Shown here piece after piece: positions 24,724-33,250 of a DNA stretch of 64,000 nucleotides. This stretch comes from Gammaproteobacteria bacterium (GTDB lineage: Bacteria > Pseudomonadota > Gammaproteobacteria > Pseudomonadales > Azotimanducaceae). Within the stretch, counting starts at the first letter, position 1; each line of letters starts with the position of its first letter. Position numbers and translations under genes: made by a program. The stretch is taken from positions 62,001 through 126,000 of the forward strand of contig JAPOXV010000013.1 of assembly GCA_026706935.1 (NCBI GenBank). The letters run 5' to 3'. The notes below the pieces were generated by a model. The model was not told the DNA's origin, searched no databases, and saw only the letters and a list, made by a program, of their open reading frames with translations.

Positions 24724-26271
24724 CTAGACGACCCGTCGCGCCGCGGATGCACCTTGATGACCAGCGTCACCGGCAATTTTCCCGTACGGTGAAGCTGCGC
24801 TTTCGATTGATCGCGCTGCCTTTACGCCAGCCCATCCCATAATCAAAGACCATAAGACTGGCAGCCCGATATACATCAATCCCGTCGCCGTGTTGAGCAA
24901 GATTCGCTTGGTGCCGTGTTCTCGATCCAATAGGAAGTTCGCGACTAGAACGTTCGTGTCTGGATACATTGCCGTGATCAGATTCTGGTCCACCCACTGT
25001 GCGAGATACCAGAGCACCGTCCAGAACTTGATACCGAAGATTGTGATACCCATAGCGATCATGACATTGAGCGAATAGCGACTTAGGACCAATAACATCG
25101 GCAGAAGCGCGTAAATACATAGCAAGATCAGTGCCTGTAGCATCGGTACGAGCTGCAGAAGCACGGTGATCGTGAGACTGGCTACGCCTGCCGCTACGAT
25201 AATCCCGGCCCCCGATATGATCGATTTGACCGTAGATTCAACGCCGCTCAACCAACCAGTCGTTGCCGTATTGCGATCTTTCAGATCATTGTTTGACCAA
25301 TTCGGTGGCCGATTCAGCAAGGCAGTCCGAGCGACGATATCTTTGAATCGCTCGCTGTTGAAAGTGAAGCCAAAGTTCAATAGAACGGCTGGTAAACCTG
25401 CGGCCTGCACGTTCACGACTTCGATCAGCTTTTGTCGCAGTCCGATCCTCTCATGCTCCCACCACTGCTTGCAGTACGGGCGCCCGTTCGCAGGCGGATC
25501 GTGTGGATCGTATTCCGTGTCGCGATGGACGTCGTACGGCCAATCCTCAATCGGCGTGGACGCACGGTAAGTGTTGTAGAAACCCGGTATATCTCGAAAC
25601 ACGTGCGAACCAATCCATTCAATGTCCTCTTGTCCAAACTCCTCAAGTAAACGATCGATAGTCCGAGATGAGAGGCTATGACGAAACAACCTCGATCGTG
25701 CAGGAATGTAGCAGTCGTGATGGAACTGTGCGACTTCCTGGCGCAATTTGGGATTCTGAAGCGTGACCATCCGCGTGTAATGCGCAGCTTGACGGATATC
25801 TTCACCACGAGGCAGGCCTTCGATGATGGCATGGTTCAAACCCGATGAAAGAGCGAGTACTGCGTACCACCAACCAGGCGTTTCAACCATTGCCTCATAG
25901 TCGACGAAGCCCGAAACACCGAACGTGCTGTCGTTAACACTGACGTGTACCGGATCGGGATCAGGATCGCGCAGCGTTGGCGGTGGCGTGTATTGGATGG
26001 CGTTCGCTCGAAAAGCCGTCAGTGACGCCGGTTGCGCTGCCAATACGACAACCAGAAATGCCGTGAACAGCTCGAACTCCATCCGTCGAAGCGATATCGC
26101 GGCCGCGGACCCGATGGGTGCATCCGATGCGGGTTCTCGCCAGTTGTCCAGCAAGATTCCGAGAAACGGCAGATACACGACCCCCGTTTCAGTGAGCACA
26201 TCCCATAGTACGCCATAGAACATCCACCCGAACAGCGTCGTGAAGATTTCCAGATAACTGTCAACGTTCAA
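24724..26271 (-). CDS. TraG N-terminal-domain conjugation membrane protein (ICE type)
   Basis: The 515-residue inner-membrane protein resembles the TraG N-terminal family encoded next to PFL_4710/PFL_4711 homologues in integrating conjugative elements, where it serves mating-pair assembly. Hydrophobic segments lie near residues 10-40 and 68-85, with several more between about 355 and 490, around a central soluble part rich in Trp, Arg and Asp. The ATG overlaps the stop of the preceding 102-codon gene by four bases (26268-26271), so the genes are translationally coupled. It is last in the operon. At 515 residues it corresponds to the membrane portion only, without a long periplasmic tail. Identification rests on composition, topology and strong operon context. 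Confidence 0.8.
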   Translation of the reverse strand: MNVDSYLEIFTTLFGWMFYGVLWDVLTETGVVYLPFLGILLDNWREPASDAPIGSAAAISLRRMEFELFTAFLVVVLAAQPASLTAFRANAIQYTPPPTLRDPDPDPVHVSVNDSTFGVSGFVDYEAMVETPGWWYAVLALSSGLNHAIIEGLPRGEDIRQAAHYTRMVTLQNPKLRQEVAQFHHDCYIPARSRLFRHSLSSRTIDRLLEEFGQEDIEWIGSHVFRDIPGFYNTYRASTPIEDWPYDVHRDTEYDPHDPPANGRPYCKQWWEHERIGLRQKLIEVVNVQAAGLPAVLLNFGFTFNSERFKDIVARTALLNRPPNWSNNDLKDRNTATTGWLSGVESTVKSIISGAGIIVAAGVASLTITVLLQLVPMLQALILLCIYALLPMLLVLSRYSLNVMIAMGITIFGIKFWTVLWYLAQWVDQNLITAMYPDTNVLVANFLLDREHGTKRILLNTATGLMYIGLPVLWSLIMGWAGVKAARSIESAASPYGKIAGDAGHQGASAARRVV

Positions 26272-26576
26272 ACGTTCAGTACATCGAGAAGCATGGTAGG
26301 AACTTGCTGAATGACGAAAAGCTCAAGAACGACGACTAGAACCGCGAATCGCCAACGGAACGCAAGAGCAGCATCGCGGCGCATCGTATGAACGAACTCG
26401 TTCAAAATGAGTAGCTCGACGATCTGCCGCCAAAACACAACAAGCAACACCATCAAACCCACTCGAAACGACGCGAAGATAGTGGAGGTCATTTCCTGGT
26501 AAAGCATGACTAGCAACAGAGCCGCGACGAATGCGCCACCATACACACACGCTCGCCTGAACGAACCCAACGTCAA
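26268..26576 (-). CDS. Small membrane protein of the conjugative-element operon
   Basis: This 102-residue protein has three or four hydrophobic segments (about 10-28, 35-52, 75-100) separated by short basic loops, the pattern of the small membrane protein that sits between PFL_4711 and TraG homologues in these elements. It overlaps both neighbours by four bases (26573-26576 and 26268-26271), giving a tight coupled cluster. Its biochemical role is not known to me; an accessory part of the mating-pair channel is inferred from position. Confidence 0.75.
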   Translation of the reverse strand: MTLGSFRRACVYGGAFVAALLLVMLYQEMTSTIFASFRVGLMVLLVVFWRQIVELLILNEFVHTMRRDAALAFRWRFAVLVVVLELFVIQQVPTMLLDVLNV

Positions 26577-27943
26577 TAGCGAATTCGGCTGTCCGTTAGA
26601 GGGCGTTTATCAATCGGTCCTATCTCAGGAATACCACGCGATACCTCGCGGATGCCTGCCGCACGCTTCATTAACCGTTGAACGGTGTCAGATACGACTT
26701 CCTGACGTGTCCGGTATTCAAAGAGTAGTCGTTCGATTTCTGCATCCAGTGTTGCGACTGCGTCGTTGACGTGATCTGTTGCCGTGGTGCTGTTGAGGAC
26801 TTCAGGAATCTGGCTACCTGTTAGCAATAGTCGTCTCGCGTAGAACGCCTTTTCTAACGTACGACTTACGGCGATATCGTTTACTAAGCGCGCTTTCACA
26901 ATTTCTTGCTCGCCGCTCGGCAACTCAGCTATCGCGTCGATCACTTCGCGAGTCAGCGCGATGTTCGGCCCTGAAAGCTCCGCCAATGCTGCTCTCGCAG
27001 TTGGAGTAGGTGAAGCGATCACAGCGTCAAGTCTCGCTATGAGATCTATGGTTTCCGTTGACAGACTTGGCAACAAACCCTGCCCCGGCATGGCGGTTTT
27101 AGGACAGTTTTCGCACGTTGTGACTTCATGCTCGCCAACTACGTTCGTGATCCATGCAGCCGCCGCTTGCGGTGTCGACCAGATCTGATGTAGCCGACCA
27201 ACAGTACTTATCGGCGCTGAATCGACCAGACCTACGTTCCGGTTTAGAGTTACGTTGTATCCAGCTTTCACGACATCGCCGGTCAAGCGCAAAGGTAACT
27301 GTCCTTGACCACCAGCAGATTGACCAAGGATCCAAGGAATGCCGTTCCCTCCGTTGATGGATTCAACCTGCTGTTGTGCAAAAACGGCGTTATTTCCGCC
27401 AACGCTCATCTGCCGCTTCCAGTCGTTTCCTTTAGAGAGCACAATGAGTTCGTAATAGGGGTTCTTGCCTTGTGCGATGTCTGCTTCCATCTGTCTGCAG
27501 TCTTTGGTGGCGAGATCAACCCTTAACTTCGCGCCCACAAGTGCGTTTTGCATCAGTTCATAGAGCCCAGGATTCGCACGCTGCAGGATAAGAGCGGGTA
27601 ACGACGCGATGGCACCTGTTGCTGCTTGTGTCATGGCACGCAGCATGTCCTCAGCACCGGATTTGACCTGATTGAGTGTCTCAGCAACGCCGAGGACCGG
27701 GTCGAACTTCCCACAGCTATAACCCAGACCTAACTGAGCCGAACCCGCGATATTCATCGATTGTCTTGTTGGGTTGAGCGGTTTCGGCACAACCTGAGCG
27801 CCGCCGATCTCGTAGTACCAGAGACTGTCCTCTGTCGGTGGATCGGCCGCGTATATACACGGTACGCAGAACGCGAGAAACGCAATAAGGCAGACGTTGC
27901 TTAAGAATCTAAAAATGAACTGCTCCCAAGTAGATGCTTCCAC
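26573..27943 (-). CDS. Integrating conjugative element protein, PFL_4711 family (TIGR03755-like)
   Basis: This exported protein belongs by sight to the PFL_4711 family. After a signal peptide (VCLIAFLAFCVPCIYA) the mature protein begins with LWYYEIGGAQ, followed by NIAGSAQLGLGYSCGKFDP and other family-like blocks. The family works in type IV secretion-like mating. The start is unusual: the frame runs back to a TTG at 28060 deep inside the upstream gene. I chose GTG 27943, which gives a short n-region but has no ribosome site. A rare ATT at 27916 with GGGAG six bases before it is an attractive alternative. The gene overlaps the end of the upstream gene, and its stop overlaps the next start, so translation is coupled. 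Confidence 0.82.
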   Translation of the reverse strand: MEASTWEQFIFRFLSNVCLIAFLAFCVPCIYAADPPTEDSLWYYEIGGAQVVPKPLNPTRQSMNIAGSAQLGLGYSCGKFDPVLGVAETLNQVKSGAEDMLRAMTQAATGAIASLPALILQRANPGLYELMQNALVGAKLRVDLATKDCRQMEADIAQGKNPYYELIVLSKGNDWKRQMSVGGNNAVFAQQQVESINGGNGIPWILGQSAGGQGQLPLRLTGDVVKAGYNVTLNRNVGLVDSAPISTVGRLHQIWSTPQAAAAWITNVVGEHEVTTCENCPKTAMPGQGLLPSLSTETIDLIARLDAVIASPTPTARAALAELSGPNIALTREVIDAIAELPSGEQEIVKARLVNDIAVSRTLEKAFYARRLLLTGSQIPEVLNSTTATDHVNDAVATLDAEIERLLFEYRTRQEVVSDTVQRLMKRAAGIREVSRGIPEIGPIDKRPLTDSRIRY

Positions 27944-28889
27944 GCGGTTCGCAACATTCGTACGGTCGCCAGAGATTCCAGATGAACGCGCGGGATTCGT
28001 CGATTCGCCCGAAATCCCAGTTCGGGTTCTGAGTACCGAATAAATCGCACGTCGGATCAACGAAGGGCGAGATCATCTGCCAGAGACCGGTTGCCGCGTC
28101 GCGTTCGTCAAGGTGCGTCGGAACACTGGTGTAAGGTTTGGGATTCTCTAATTCGAGCGCGACATGCTGTCCACGCGGTCCAATCAAGATGTCGCACGCG
28201 CGCTGGGCGATGACGGCTGCCGCTTTCACAGGACTTTGCTGGGTGACGAAACCAGAGCGTGGGTAGACCGCTCCCCACGTCGCCTCTTCCGTCCTTCCAA
28301 TTTCTCGTCGCCCAGGTATGAGCGCCGCAGGATGAATTGACTCGAGTGGCGCGAAACGCCACGCGAAATCGTCGAGTGAGGATTGGTAATACGGTTTTCC
28401 GGCTTGAATCGACGATCGACAGAGCAGTCTTTCCACTTCGAGCGGCAGTGCCTCAAGCGGGTGTCCGAAGACGCTCGCCTCGAAAAACCTGACGTCACCG
28501 TTCCGTTCGTGACCGCTCGATACTGCGACGTCTGCGCCCGACCCGACAAATTGTTGTCGAGAGAGAGGGCGAAATACGCTCGACGTGGTCGCAGATTGTG
28601 TCGAGCTCAAAGCGTGTCGCATTTCAGTCCAAGGTGTATCGGTAGGCACACGTTGAACCGTCACGAGCAGATCCGGAAGATAGTGTCGAACCTTCATCGA
28701 CGATGAAACTTCGCAGCCTAATAAATCGCACTGCGACCAAAAACAATTTCCAACCCAACGCCAGTCCAGACATGAAGAGATCGAATGAAGGGTTCGTTGT
28801 ACGATCTGAGCAGTCGATAGAGATTCCGCTTCGCCGAACGGAGCGAAAAGGATTAGAACAACGAGAAAAGCCGACCGAAGCGCGTGCAT
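27909..28889 (-). CDS. Integrating conjugative element protein, PFL_4710 family (TraU-like, TIGR03756-like)
   Basis: The 326-residue protein starts at ATG 28889 with a signal peptide (hydrophobic run at residues 5-18, cleavage near FGEAES). The cysteine-rich block CLDWRWVGNCFWSQCD, then LLGCEV, is typical of the TraU-like PFL_4710 family and is thought to be held by disulphides in the periplasm. Other family-like blocks are VRHYLPDLLVTV and the C-terminal YLGAVHF. It heads the four-gene cluster; the PFL_4709-type gene usually found just upstream is absent. No ribosome site is strong, and a promoter should lie in 28890-29140, where I saw nothing definite. No relaxase, coupling ATPase or integrase is in the window. 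Confidence 0.85.
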   Translation of the reverse strand: MHALRSAFLVVLILFAPFGEAESLSTAQIVQRTLHSISSCLDWRWVGNCFWSQCDLLGCEVSSSMKVRHYLPDLLVTVQRVPTDTPWTEMRHALSSTQSATTSSVFRPLSRQQFVGSGADVAVSSGHERNGDVRFFEASVFGHPLEALPLEVERLLCRSSIQAGKPYYQSSLDDFAWRFAPLESIHPAALIPGRREIGRTEEATWGAVYPRSGFVTQQSPVKAAAVIAQRACDILIGPRGQHVALELENPKPYTSVPTHLDERDAATGLWQMISPFVDPTCDLFGTQNPNWDFGRIDESRAFIWNLWRPYECCEPRGSIYLGAVHF

Positions 28890-29141
28890 CCGACGATTCT
28901 CGGAATCGCCACGAAATTTACCGTGAAAATCAATTCACGTTATGTATTGATTTTCCGACTAGCGATCAAACGCGTATATAGCTATATATCTCGTAGAACA
29001 TGGCGTTCAGCTACCAGTTCATCCGGATATTCGTGACTTTGCTAAAAAAGATTAGGTCTGATGAAGCGACTACTGTGTACGACGCGATCCGGTATCAATG
29101 AGGTTTATTCGCGGCATACTACGAATGACGATCACAATTAC

Positions 29142-29333
29142 CTAAGTCGCTTCTTCGAATTCTGCTCGTGGCACACCGGACGGACCTATGATCGACATAA
29201 GAGTGCCGATGAGTAACTCACGATGGTCCGGTATCGGCACCGTGATAGTGCTGGTTTTGTCTTTCCGACGCATTACTACGTGGCTCCCAGTCTCCTGACT
29301 TTCGAAAATCCGAGTGCGTCGTGAACGCTCTAC
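29142..29333 (-). pseudogene. hicA: Broken hicA-like toxin remnant
   Basis: Just after the hicB stop, minus-strand translation gives HDALGFSKVRR in one frame and GSHVVMRRKDKT with TVPIPDHRELLIGTL and GVPRAEFEEAT in the next. Together these match the YcfA/HicA mRNA-interferase fold from its second helix to the end. One base missing in the GGG run (plus-strand 29286-29288) would rejoin the frames as RRLGSH. No start codon or N-terminal helix remains between the hicB stop and this stretch. The catalytic His of the GSH motif is present but out of frame with the N-terminal part. The toxin therefore appears dead and its antitoxin orphaned. Confidence 0.7.
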
Positions 29334-29555
29334 TTAGCCAACCGCAACCTCAATGTGAGTCACGTAAACTTCCTGCTGAAAGCGCCGTTCTATCTCCTCT
29401 TGCGAAGCGGTTTCGAAAAAGAGCTCGAGTGCTTCCTGTAGGTTGCGACGGGCTTCCGCAACATTTTGACCTTGACTTGCAACGTCTAGCTCTGGACATA
29501 GCGCAACATATCCGTCACCTTCGCGCTCAACTATTGCCGTAACGAGTCTCCCCAT
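29334..29555 (-). CDS. hicB: HicB-family antitoxin
   Basis: I chose ATG 29555 because AGGGAG stands about four bases upstream; the frame also runs to 29597. The 73-residue product has the short HicB fold: a beta-hairpin (VTAIVEREGDGYVALCPELD), the turn VASQG, then the helix NVAEARRNLQEALELFFE. There is no added ribbon-helix-helix, so DNA binding of its own is doubtful. In intact systems HicB binds and blocks HicA; here the downstream hicA is broken, so it is probably a relic or acts on another HicA. It opens the toxin-antitoxin cluster of 29.1-33.3 kb. Confidence 0.8.
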   Translation of the reverse strand: MGRLVTAIVEREGDGYVALCPELDVASQGQNVAEARRNLQEALELFFETASQEEIERRFQQEVYVTHIEVAVG

Positions 29556-30249
29556 CTTTCTCCCTTCGCTCACGGTAGCAGCAGATTTCAACAACACTTC
29601 GACTGTGTATAGATTACTCTAATAGCCGTACTGCTGTTGAGACAATAGTAAGCCAACGTGAAGCCGCCGTGGTAATCGATCTTCTTCAAATTCTGCGTGA
29701 CGAAACTCCCTACCTATTAGTCCTTATTAAAGCCAGACGGACATGGCCGTACACTTTGAATACAAATCGACAAGCTAGCTCTCAGCCACATTCTAAAAAC
29801 CACGTCGAAAATTACCCGATATCAATTCCTATCAGATTGTCGTTCTCAGCATCTTCGCAAGAGAGAAACGCTGTGTCAATTGATAACCCGGTAATCAAAC
29901 CATTCGTCAGTGAAAGTTGAAGAACGCGTTCGCGGCTGTAACCAATCATGAACTAGCCGTTACGAACCCATGACATGAATGTCTGATGGGCGAACTATCC
30001 CGACTCGCGTTACCAAAAACCAACTTTATGTCGGGCTGGTCGGCATACCGATGCGCGACGATCGACCTTTGCTTTGAATTCGTCGTTCCACTTCTTCACG
30101 CGCAGCTTGCTCAAAGAAGAACGCATGGACAACTGGCTATGCCGATCCAATCTGAAATCTACACTGATCGAATCGACTGTCCGAACGGATAGTAGATATT
30201 GAATATTAGATTGTGTAAAGACAAGCCTGATCTTATACTTAGATCTATT
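29556..30249. other. AT-rich intergenic stretch between hicB and higBA
   Basis: Frames of up to 83 codons occur on the plus strand (29669-29920, 29986-30192) but lack ribosome sites and known motifs. The stretch lies between divergent genes and carries upstream sequence of both. AT content rises toward the higBA promoter. Confidence 0.45.
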
Positions 30250-30280
30250 TTGGGAGCAATATACTTCAACCTATATTAGG
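30250..30280 (+). promoter_or_regulatory. Likely higBA promoter with overlapping dyad
   Basis: TTGGGA (30250-30255) and TATATT (30272-30277) are spaced by 16 bases, placing transcription start about 15 bases before the higB ATG. The -10 box sits inside CCTA-TAT-TAGG (30270-30280), a short dyad suited to autoregulation by the HigA helix-turn-helix. Confidence 0.45.
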
Positions 30281-30298
30281 ATTTAAGTAAACTTTGGG

Positions 30299-30592
30299 AT
30301 GCGGATCATCGCAAAGAGGACACTACGAGAGTTCTGGGAGAAAAACCCGACTGCCGAGGAACCGTTACGGTCTTGGTACCGCTCGCTCACAAGCGCGGAA
30401 TGGGATACGCCAGCGAAGGTGAAGGAGAAATTCGGCAACGCCAGCATCGTAGCCAATAACAGAGTGGTATTCAGGATTAAAGGCAACGCATACAGGCTCG
30501 TGGTAGAGATTGACTACCGAGCTGGTATCGTCTACGTGCGGTTCATCGGCTCCCATGCGAAGTACGACACCATAAACGTTACCGAAGTGTGA
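30299..30592 (+). CDS. higB: HigB-family mRNA-interferase toxin
   Basis: The 97-residue protein matches the HigB_toxin family along its length: MRIIAKRTLREFWEK, LRSWYRS, ASIVANNRVVFRIKGN, YRLVVEIDY, GIVYVRFIGSHAKYD. Proteins of this RelE-like family cleave mRNA on or off the ribosome. The basic and aromatic residues in the C-terminal third (YVRFIGSHAKYD) correspond to the usual active-site region and look intact. The stop is one base before the antitoxin ATG, so the pair is one unit in the toxin-first order typical of hig loci. Confidence 0.92.
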   Translation: MRIIAKRTLREFWEKNPTAEEPLRSWYRSLTSAEWDTPAKVKEKFGNASIVANNRVVFRIKGNAYRLVVEIDYRAGIVYVRFIGSHAKYDTINVTEV

Positions 30593-30593
30593 T

Positions 30594-31829
30594 ATGGCGA
30601 CCAACAAAATCAAACCGATTCGGAATGAAAAAGACTACGAAGATGCACTAGCTCGGGTATACGCTTTGATGCATTCGGAGCCCGGCAGCGAGGAATTTGA
30701 CGAGCTCGATGTTTTAGCGGACCTTGTTGAACACTACGAGGACAAACACTATCCAATAGGTTACCCTAGTCCGATTGGCGCAATTGAGTTTCACATGGAT
30801 CAGGCAAATCTGAGCCCGCGCGATCTGATACCCATACTTGGAAGTCGTTCGAAAGTTTCGGAGGTGCTCTCTGGAAAGCGAGCGATCACGATGCCGATGG
30901 CGCGTGCGCTCCACGAACATCTCGGTATTCCGTCTGATGTTCTCATACAAGAACCAAGAGTAACACTTAAGGATTCGCTATCGGAACTGAATTGGGACCG
31001 GTTCCCAATCAAAGCGATGGTGAATCGAGGGTGGATCCCTAAGAAACCAAGCCCTACACCAAGCGCCAAGGAAATCATTCGTGAGTTGATTGAACGTGCC
31101 GGCGGGTCAGACGTCGCGCTTGCTGCAACGCTCCAAGAGGGCAACTGTCAGCGCACCAACGCTAAAACTGATCCGTATGCACTTCAGGCCTGGAGCTGGC
31201 AGGTCATGGCGACCGCGAACGAGAACCTACCGGACAAGCCATTTACGCCTCGAATCGTGACTCTCGATTTTCTTAGGGAAGTGGCACGTCAGAGCTGGTT
31301 TGAGGACGGACCCATTCGTGCGAGAGATTTACTTGGGAAGCACGGCATTCCTCTCGTCGTAGTCCAAACTCTTCCGAAGCTATATCTCGACGGCGCGGCG
31401 TTGAAACTCAGCGACAGTCGACCAGTGGTTGGCCTAACACTACGAAACGATCGAATCGACAGTTTTTGGTTCTGCTTACTACATGAACTAGCACATGTTG
31501 GTTTACACCTCGACACCAAGACAAACGATGCCTTTTATGATGACATGTCGTTAAGAAGAGTAATGAGCGAACAGGAAGACTCGAAAGAGAGGGATGCAGA
31601 CGAATGGGCGGAATCCGCCCTTATCCCACAACCGGTTTGGGAGGCGAGTGACGTGAAACACCATCCCTCCCCGACTAACGTCATGCATCTAGCAAACACG
31701 CTTCGGATTCATCCTGCTTTAGTCGCGGACAAGGTCCGGCAAGAGACACAAAACTATCGGCTATTACCACAGTTCGTTGGAACGGGCGAAGTGCTTCGTT
31801 GGTTGTCTCAATCGGCTCTGATCGACTAG
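30594..31829 (+). CDS. higA: HigA antitoxin fused to an ImmA/IrrE-type metallopeptidase
   Basis: This 411-residue protein begins like a full HigA antitoxin: IRNEKDYEDALARVYALM, LVEHYEDKHYPI, then a helix-turn-helix at about 60-125 (IPILGSRSKVSEVLSGKR). Ordinary HigA ends near residue 130. Here another 280 residues follow, with a zinc-protease motif HELAH at 297-301 and a downstream ERDADEWAESALIP block typical of ImmA/IrrE peptidases, which cut or release repressors under stress. The obvious idea is control of the antitoxin by its own or a related protease domain. The gene begins one base after higB. All visible catalytic residues are kept. Confidence 0.9.
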   Translation: MATNKIKPIRNEKDYEDALARVYALMHSEPGSEEFDELDVLADLVEHYEDKHYPIGYPSPIGAIEFHMDQANLSPRDLIPILGSRSKVSEVLSGKRAITMPMARALHEHLGIPSDVLIQEPRVTLKDSLSELNWDRFPIKAMVNRGWIPKKPSPTPSAKEIIRELIERAGGSDVALAATLQEGNCQRTNAKTDPYALQAWSWQVMATANENLPDKPFTPRIVTLDFLREVARQSWFEDGPIRARDLLGKHGIPLVVVQTLPKLYLDGAALKLSDSRPVVGLTLRNDRIDSFWFCLLHELAHVGLHLDTKTNDAFYDDMSLRRVMSEQEDSKERDADEWAESALIPQPVWEASDVKHHPSPTNVMHLANTLRIHPALVADKVRQETQNYRLLPQFVGTGEVLRWLSQSALID

Positions 31830-31892
31830 CTTAGTGAGCTTCCATACTCGCCGATTCATCCAATCGCGTTAGGCAAACCATCAAATCTAATA

Positions 31893-32288
31893 ATGCCCGT
31901 ACACTATCCAAAGTCACGTGAGGTGCTCGGTTGCGACTTCCGAGGACTCATCAGTCCAGAAATGAACAAGCGCAGACCCGTAATCGTCTTGTCTTACTCG
32001 CGCGCCAGACCTGGGTTAGCAATCGTAGTACCTTTGAGCACGACAGCTCCAAATCCAATACAAAAATGGCATCACTTACTATCGGAAGATGCTCAATGGG
32101 ATCGCCGACAACGATGGGTCAAGGGCGATCTGATTTACGCAGTGTCCTTAGACCGTCTTTTTCGATGGAGGACAGGACGTAACAGAGGTGGTAATCGCCA
32201 ATTACAACAGAATTTCCGAATATCTGCAACGGAATTTACTCACATTCAAGATGCTGTATTAGCGGCTCTGAAAATAACACGTCCATAA
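31893..32288 (+). CDS. PemK/MazF-family toxin-like protein, no partner seen
   Basis: The 131-residue protein shows the PemK/MazF core: GCDFRGLISPEMNKRRPVIV, then VVPLSTTAP and later KGDLIYAVSLDRL. These are landmarks of the SH3-like endoribonuclease fold. No antitoxin gene precedes or follows; the 63 bases after higA encode nothing. It may depend on an antitoxin elsewhere or on HigA. It lies in line with higBA and could be read from the same promoter. The ATG at 31893 has no clear ribosome site. Confidence 0.82.
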   Translation: MPVHYPKSREVLGCDFRGLISPEMNKRRPVIVLSYSRARPGLAIVVPLSTTAPNPIQKWHHLLSEDAQWDRRQRWVKGDLIYAVSLDRLFRWRTGRNRGGNRQLQQNFRISATEFTHIQDAVLAALKITRP

Positions 32289-32296
32289 ATAACGAG

Positions 32297-32314
32297 CCCC
32301 GCCGAAGCGGGGCA
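32297..32314. terminator. GC-rich hairpin between convergent genes
   Basis: GCCCCGC (32297-32303) pairs with GCGGGGC (32308-32314) around CGAA, nine bases after the stop of the PemK-like gene. There is no good T-run on the plus side and only a loose one on the minus side, so it is a plausible but incomplete bidirectional terminator. The rest of 32289-32566 shows no gene. Confidence 0.55.
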
Positions 32315-32566
32315 CCCGACACTTTCGATAAACCTAGAAAAGTCTGTCGATGTCGGAACGCTGTGAGGATTGATACCCACAGACTTTCTGTCTTGGAAAA
32401 TCCAAGTATCGAGACAATGATAACAACATATGCAGCTGTTCAACGAATATTCGTCGCGATTTCCGTACTTTTCCGTCGCAAACCGCAATCGTCAATTCGT
32501 TGTCCGAGAAACGTCATGTATTAGCAAGATAACTACCTCGCGGCACCGAAGCACCGTGTATCCGTA

Positions 32567-33250
32567 TCAATCACGCGACATGTTTCGCGCCTTTTTACGC
32601 TTTCGTTCCTGCCTTTCTAATGACTTTCGACGTTCTTCCCAACCAGCATACCAATCGCTGAACCACGCCGGGCGTAGCTCCTCGGCGACAACCATAGAGA
32701 CTCGACCACACTCAAAAAATGCAAGTCTAGGTGGATCCTGACACCCCAAGTCGTACTCCCCGCTATTGTCATAAATCGTTAACTCATCGAACCACTCCAC
32801 CGTCTTACGGAGGTTCGACAACGAGTAGTGCCATCGAGTCGGTATTAACTCAGGATCGACGCGGTGACCCATTCGCTCTCGAACGCGTTGACTAATACGA
32901 TCGATATTGACCTGAGGTGAATCTGTACCTAGATAATGACCGTGAATTCGATAACCGTGCAATCTAGCTTCGTTTACTTGATTGACGCCTCTTTCACCCG
33001 AGTATGTGCTTTCTACTCCATACGCGGCGTGCTCCTCGATGGCTCTCCTAATCCTATCCTCACCGATTCGTAACGCTTCTGCCCGGCTCGACTCACTATC
33101 CCAATTTCCGATGCCTTCCGCGATGGAATCTAAATCGATATGAACCTCCGCTAGCGAATCTCTGTTTGCGCGTTTCCAGGTCGTTTTACCACAGCCATTG
33201 CATCCCATCACAATTGTGAATGCGGGTTTGTTGTCCAGAATATCAGCCAA
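32567..33250 (-). CDS. Zeta-toxin-like P-loop kinase
   Basis: The 227-residue protein carries a Walker A motif GCNGCGKTT near residue 16 after a short beta-strand (AFTIVMG). An acidic pair in VHIDLDSIAEG follows at about 37, then ERIRR-type helices, ESTYSGE and the lid-like RISQRVRERMGHRVD. This matches the zeta-toxin/AAA_33 group of small-molecule kinases that can phosphorylate cell-wall sugar precursors. No epsilon-type antitoxin is adjacent. A TTG at 33250 is the only start that keeps the first strand. The very basic C-terminus (RKSLERQERKRKKAR) is unusual. It could equally be a housekeeping kinase of the family. Confidence 0.72.
   Translation of the reverse strand: MADILDNKPAFTIVMGCNGCGKTTWKRANRDSLAEVHIDLDSIAEGIGNWDSESSRAEALRIGEDRIRRAIEEHAAYGVESTYSGERGVNQVNEARLHGYRIHGHYLGTDSPQVNIDRISQRVRERMGHRVDPELIPTRWHYSLSNLRKTVEWFDELTIYDNSGEYDLGCQDPPRLAFFECGRVSMVVAEELRPAWFSDWYAGWEERRKSLERQERKRKKARNMSRD

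Noticed and set aside
29669-30192. Two plus-strand frames between hicB and higB as possible small antitoxins
   Set aside because: No helix-turn-helix or ribbon-helix-helix pattern, no ribosome site, and they are not coupled to any toxin gene.
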